Assembly (NCBI RefSeq): GCF_025717605.1
Contig: NZ_JAJIRQ010000001.1
Span: forward strand, 771,716 to 835,715
From: Paucibacter sp. TC2R-5
GTDB lineage: Bacteria; Pseudomonadota; Gammaproteobacteria; Burkholderiales; Burkholderiaceae_C
Direction of reading: 5' to 3'
DNA: 64,000 nucleotides
The translations under genes and the position numbers were made by a program. The notes beneath the pieces are model-generated. The model saw nothing but the letters and a program-made list of their open reading frames with translations. It was not told the origin of the DNA and ran no database searches. Positions within the stretch are counted from its first letter, which is position 1, and the number at the start of each line of letters is the position of its first letter. Positions 63,051-64,000 of the stretch are shown one piece after another.

Positions 63051-63059
63051 AAAACGGCC
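63051..63059 (-). promoter_or_regulatory. Possible extended -10 promoter for rpmB-rpmG
   Basis: On the minus strand TGCTATACT is a TGn-extended -10 element (-10 TATACT), with no convincing -35. If used, the rpmB leader is about 180 bases. The 292-base gap to trxB shows no gene. Confidence 0.4.
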
Positions 63060-63154
63060 TTGCCGGCCCAGTTCTGGATGGCGAAGTCGCGAGCGGCCTA
63101 GCGCATGGCTCCATTGGCTCATGCGCTAGGCCTGCAGCCCCTTTTGAGCTTCGT

Positions 63155-64000
<846 letters not shown>

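Overview
The window is ordinary chromosomal DNA from a high-GC betaproteobacterium, most probably order Burkholderiales (the Rubrivivax/Leptothrix/Roseateles-like group is a guess; genus cannot be read from sequence alone). Pointers are an EarP-type elongation factor P with Arg32 beside its rhamnosyltransferase gene, a DUF3717 protein, a protein methyltransferase-rhodanese-tolC cluster, and GC-rich genes packed on both strands with many 4-bp overlaps. I see no rRNA, CRISPR array, insertion sequence, phage or plasmid gene.

Layout. 1-5.8 kb: ilvD (cut by the window edge), a divergent LysR regulator, a TPR protein, lgt, dnaQ, two identical tRNA-Val(CAC) genes and an esterase/formamidase-like hydrolase. 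5.8-13.3 kb (minus): gltS, three membrane proteins (YitT, DUF2788-like, DUF2189), then map-glnD-mnmH. 13.3-16.8 kb: a DUF1624 membrane protein, a wax ester synthase/diacylglycerol acyltransferase and uppP. 17.1-24.6 kb: a TetR-controlled RND efflux operon with a perfect palindromic operator, followed by methyltransferase, rhodanese and tolC. 24.6-30.6 kb: two Lrp/AsnC regulators, each divergent from a likely target (EamA exporter; acetolactate synthase large subunit), with yaaA, a prolyl-hydroxylase-like dioxygenase and a Lys-rich exported protein between them.

30.6-41.7 kb: efp/earP, uvrC, a lipoprotein, pgsA, hupB, tRNA-Val(UAC), ppiD, tRNA-His, a CYTH protein, pyrD and a DAHP synthase. 41.8-50.3 kb: DUF2141 plus a Tat-exported carotenoid oxygenase, a small membrane protein under a LexA-type box, rpiA, and a four-gene minus-strand operon (NAD(P)-binding protein, beta-CASP metallo-hydrolase, MgtC/DUF4010 protein, mnmC) in which every junction is a 4-bp overlap. 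50.5-64 kb: rhlE with a structured leader, ettA, a Gly/Met-rich Spy-like protein with a two-component system, trpS, purN, an RsmB-like methyltransferase, a delta-9-type desaturase, rpmG/rpmB and trxB (cut by the window edge).

The most interesting signals are: (i) an 81-residue single-span membrane protein whose promoter spacer is filled by a perfect CTGT-N8-ACAG LexA box, a candidate SOS-induced division or membrane effector; (ii) a rhlE leader that begins with a terminator-like hairpin whose loop is complementary to a segment just upstream of the start codon; and (iii) a Gly/Met-rich periplasmic protein paired with a sensor kinase that carries a similar Gly/Met-rich periplasmic segment. All assignments come from reading translated sequence and motifs; no database search was run.
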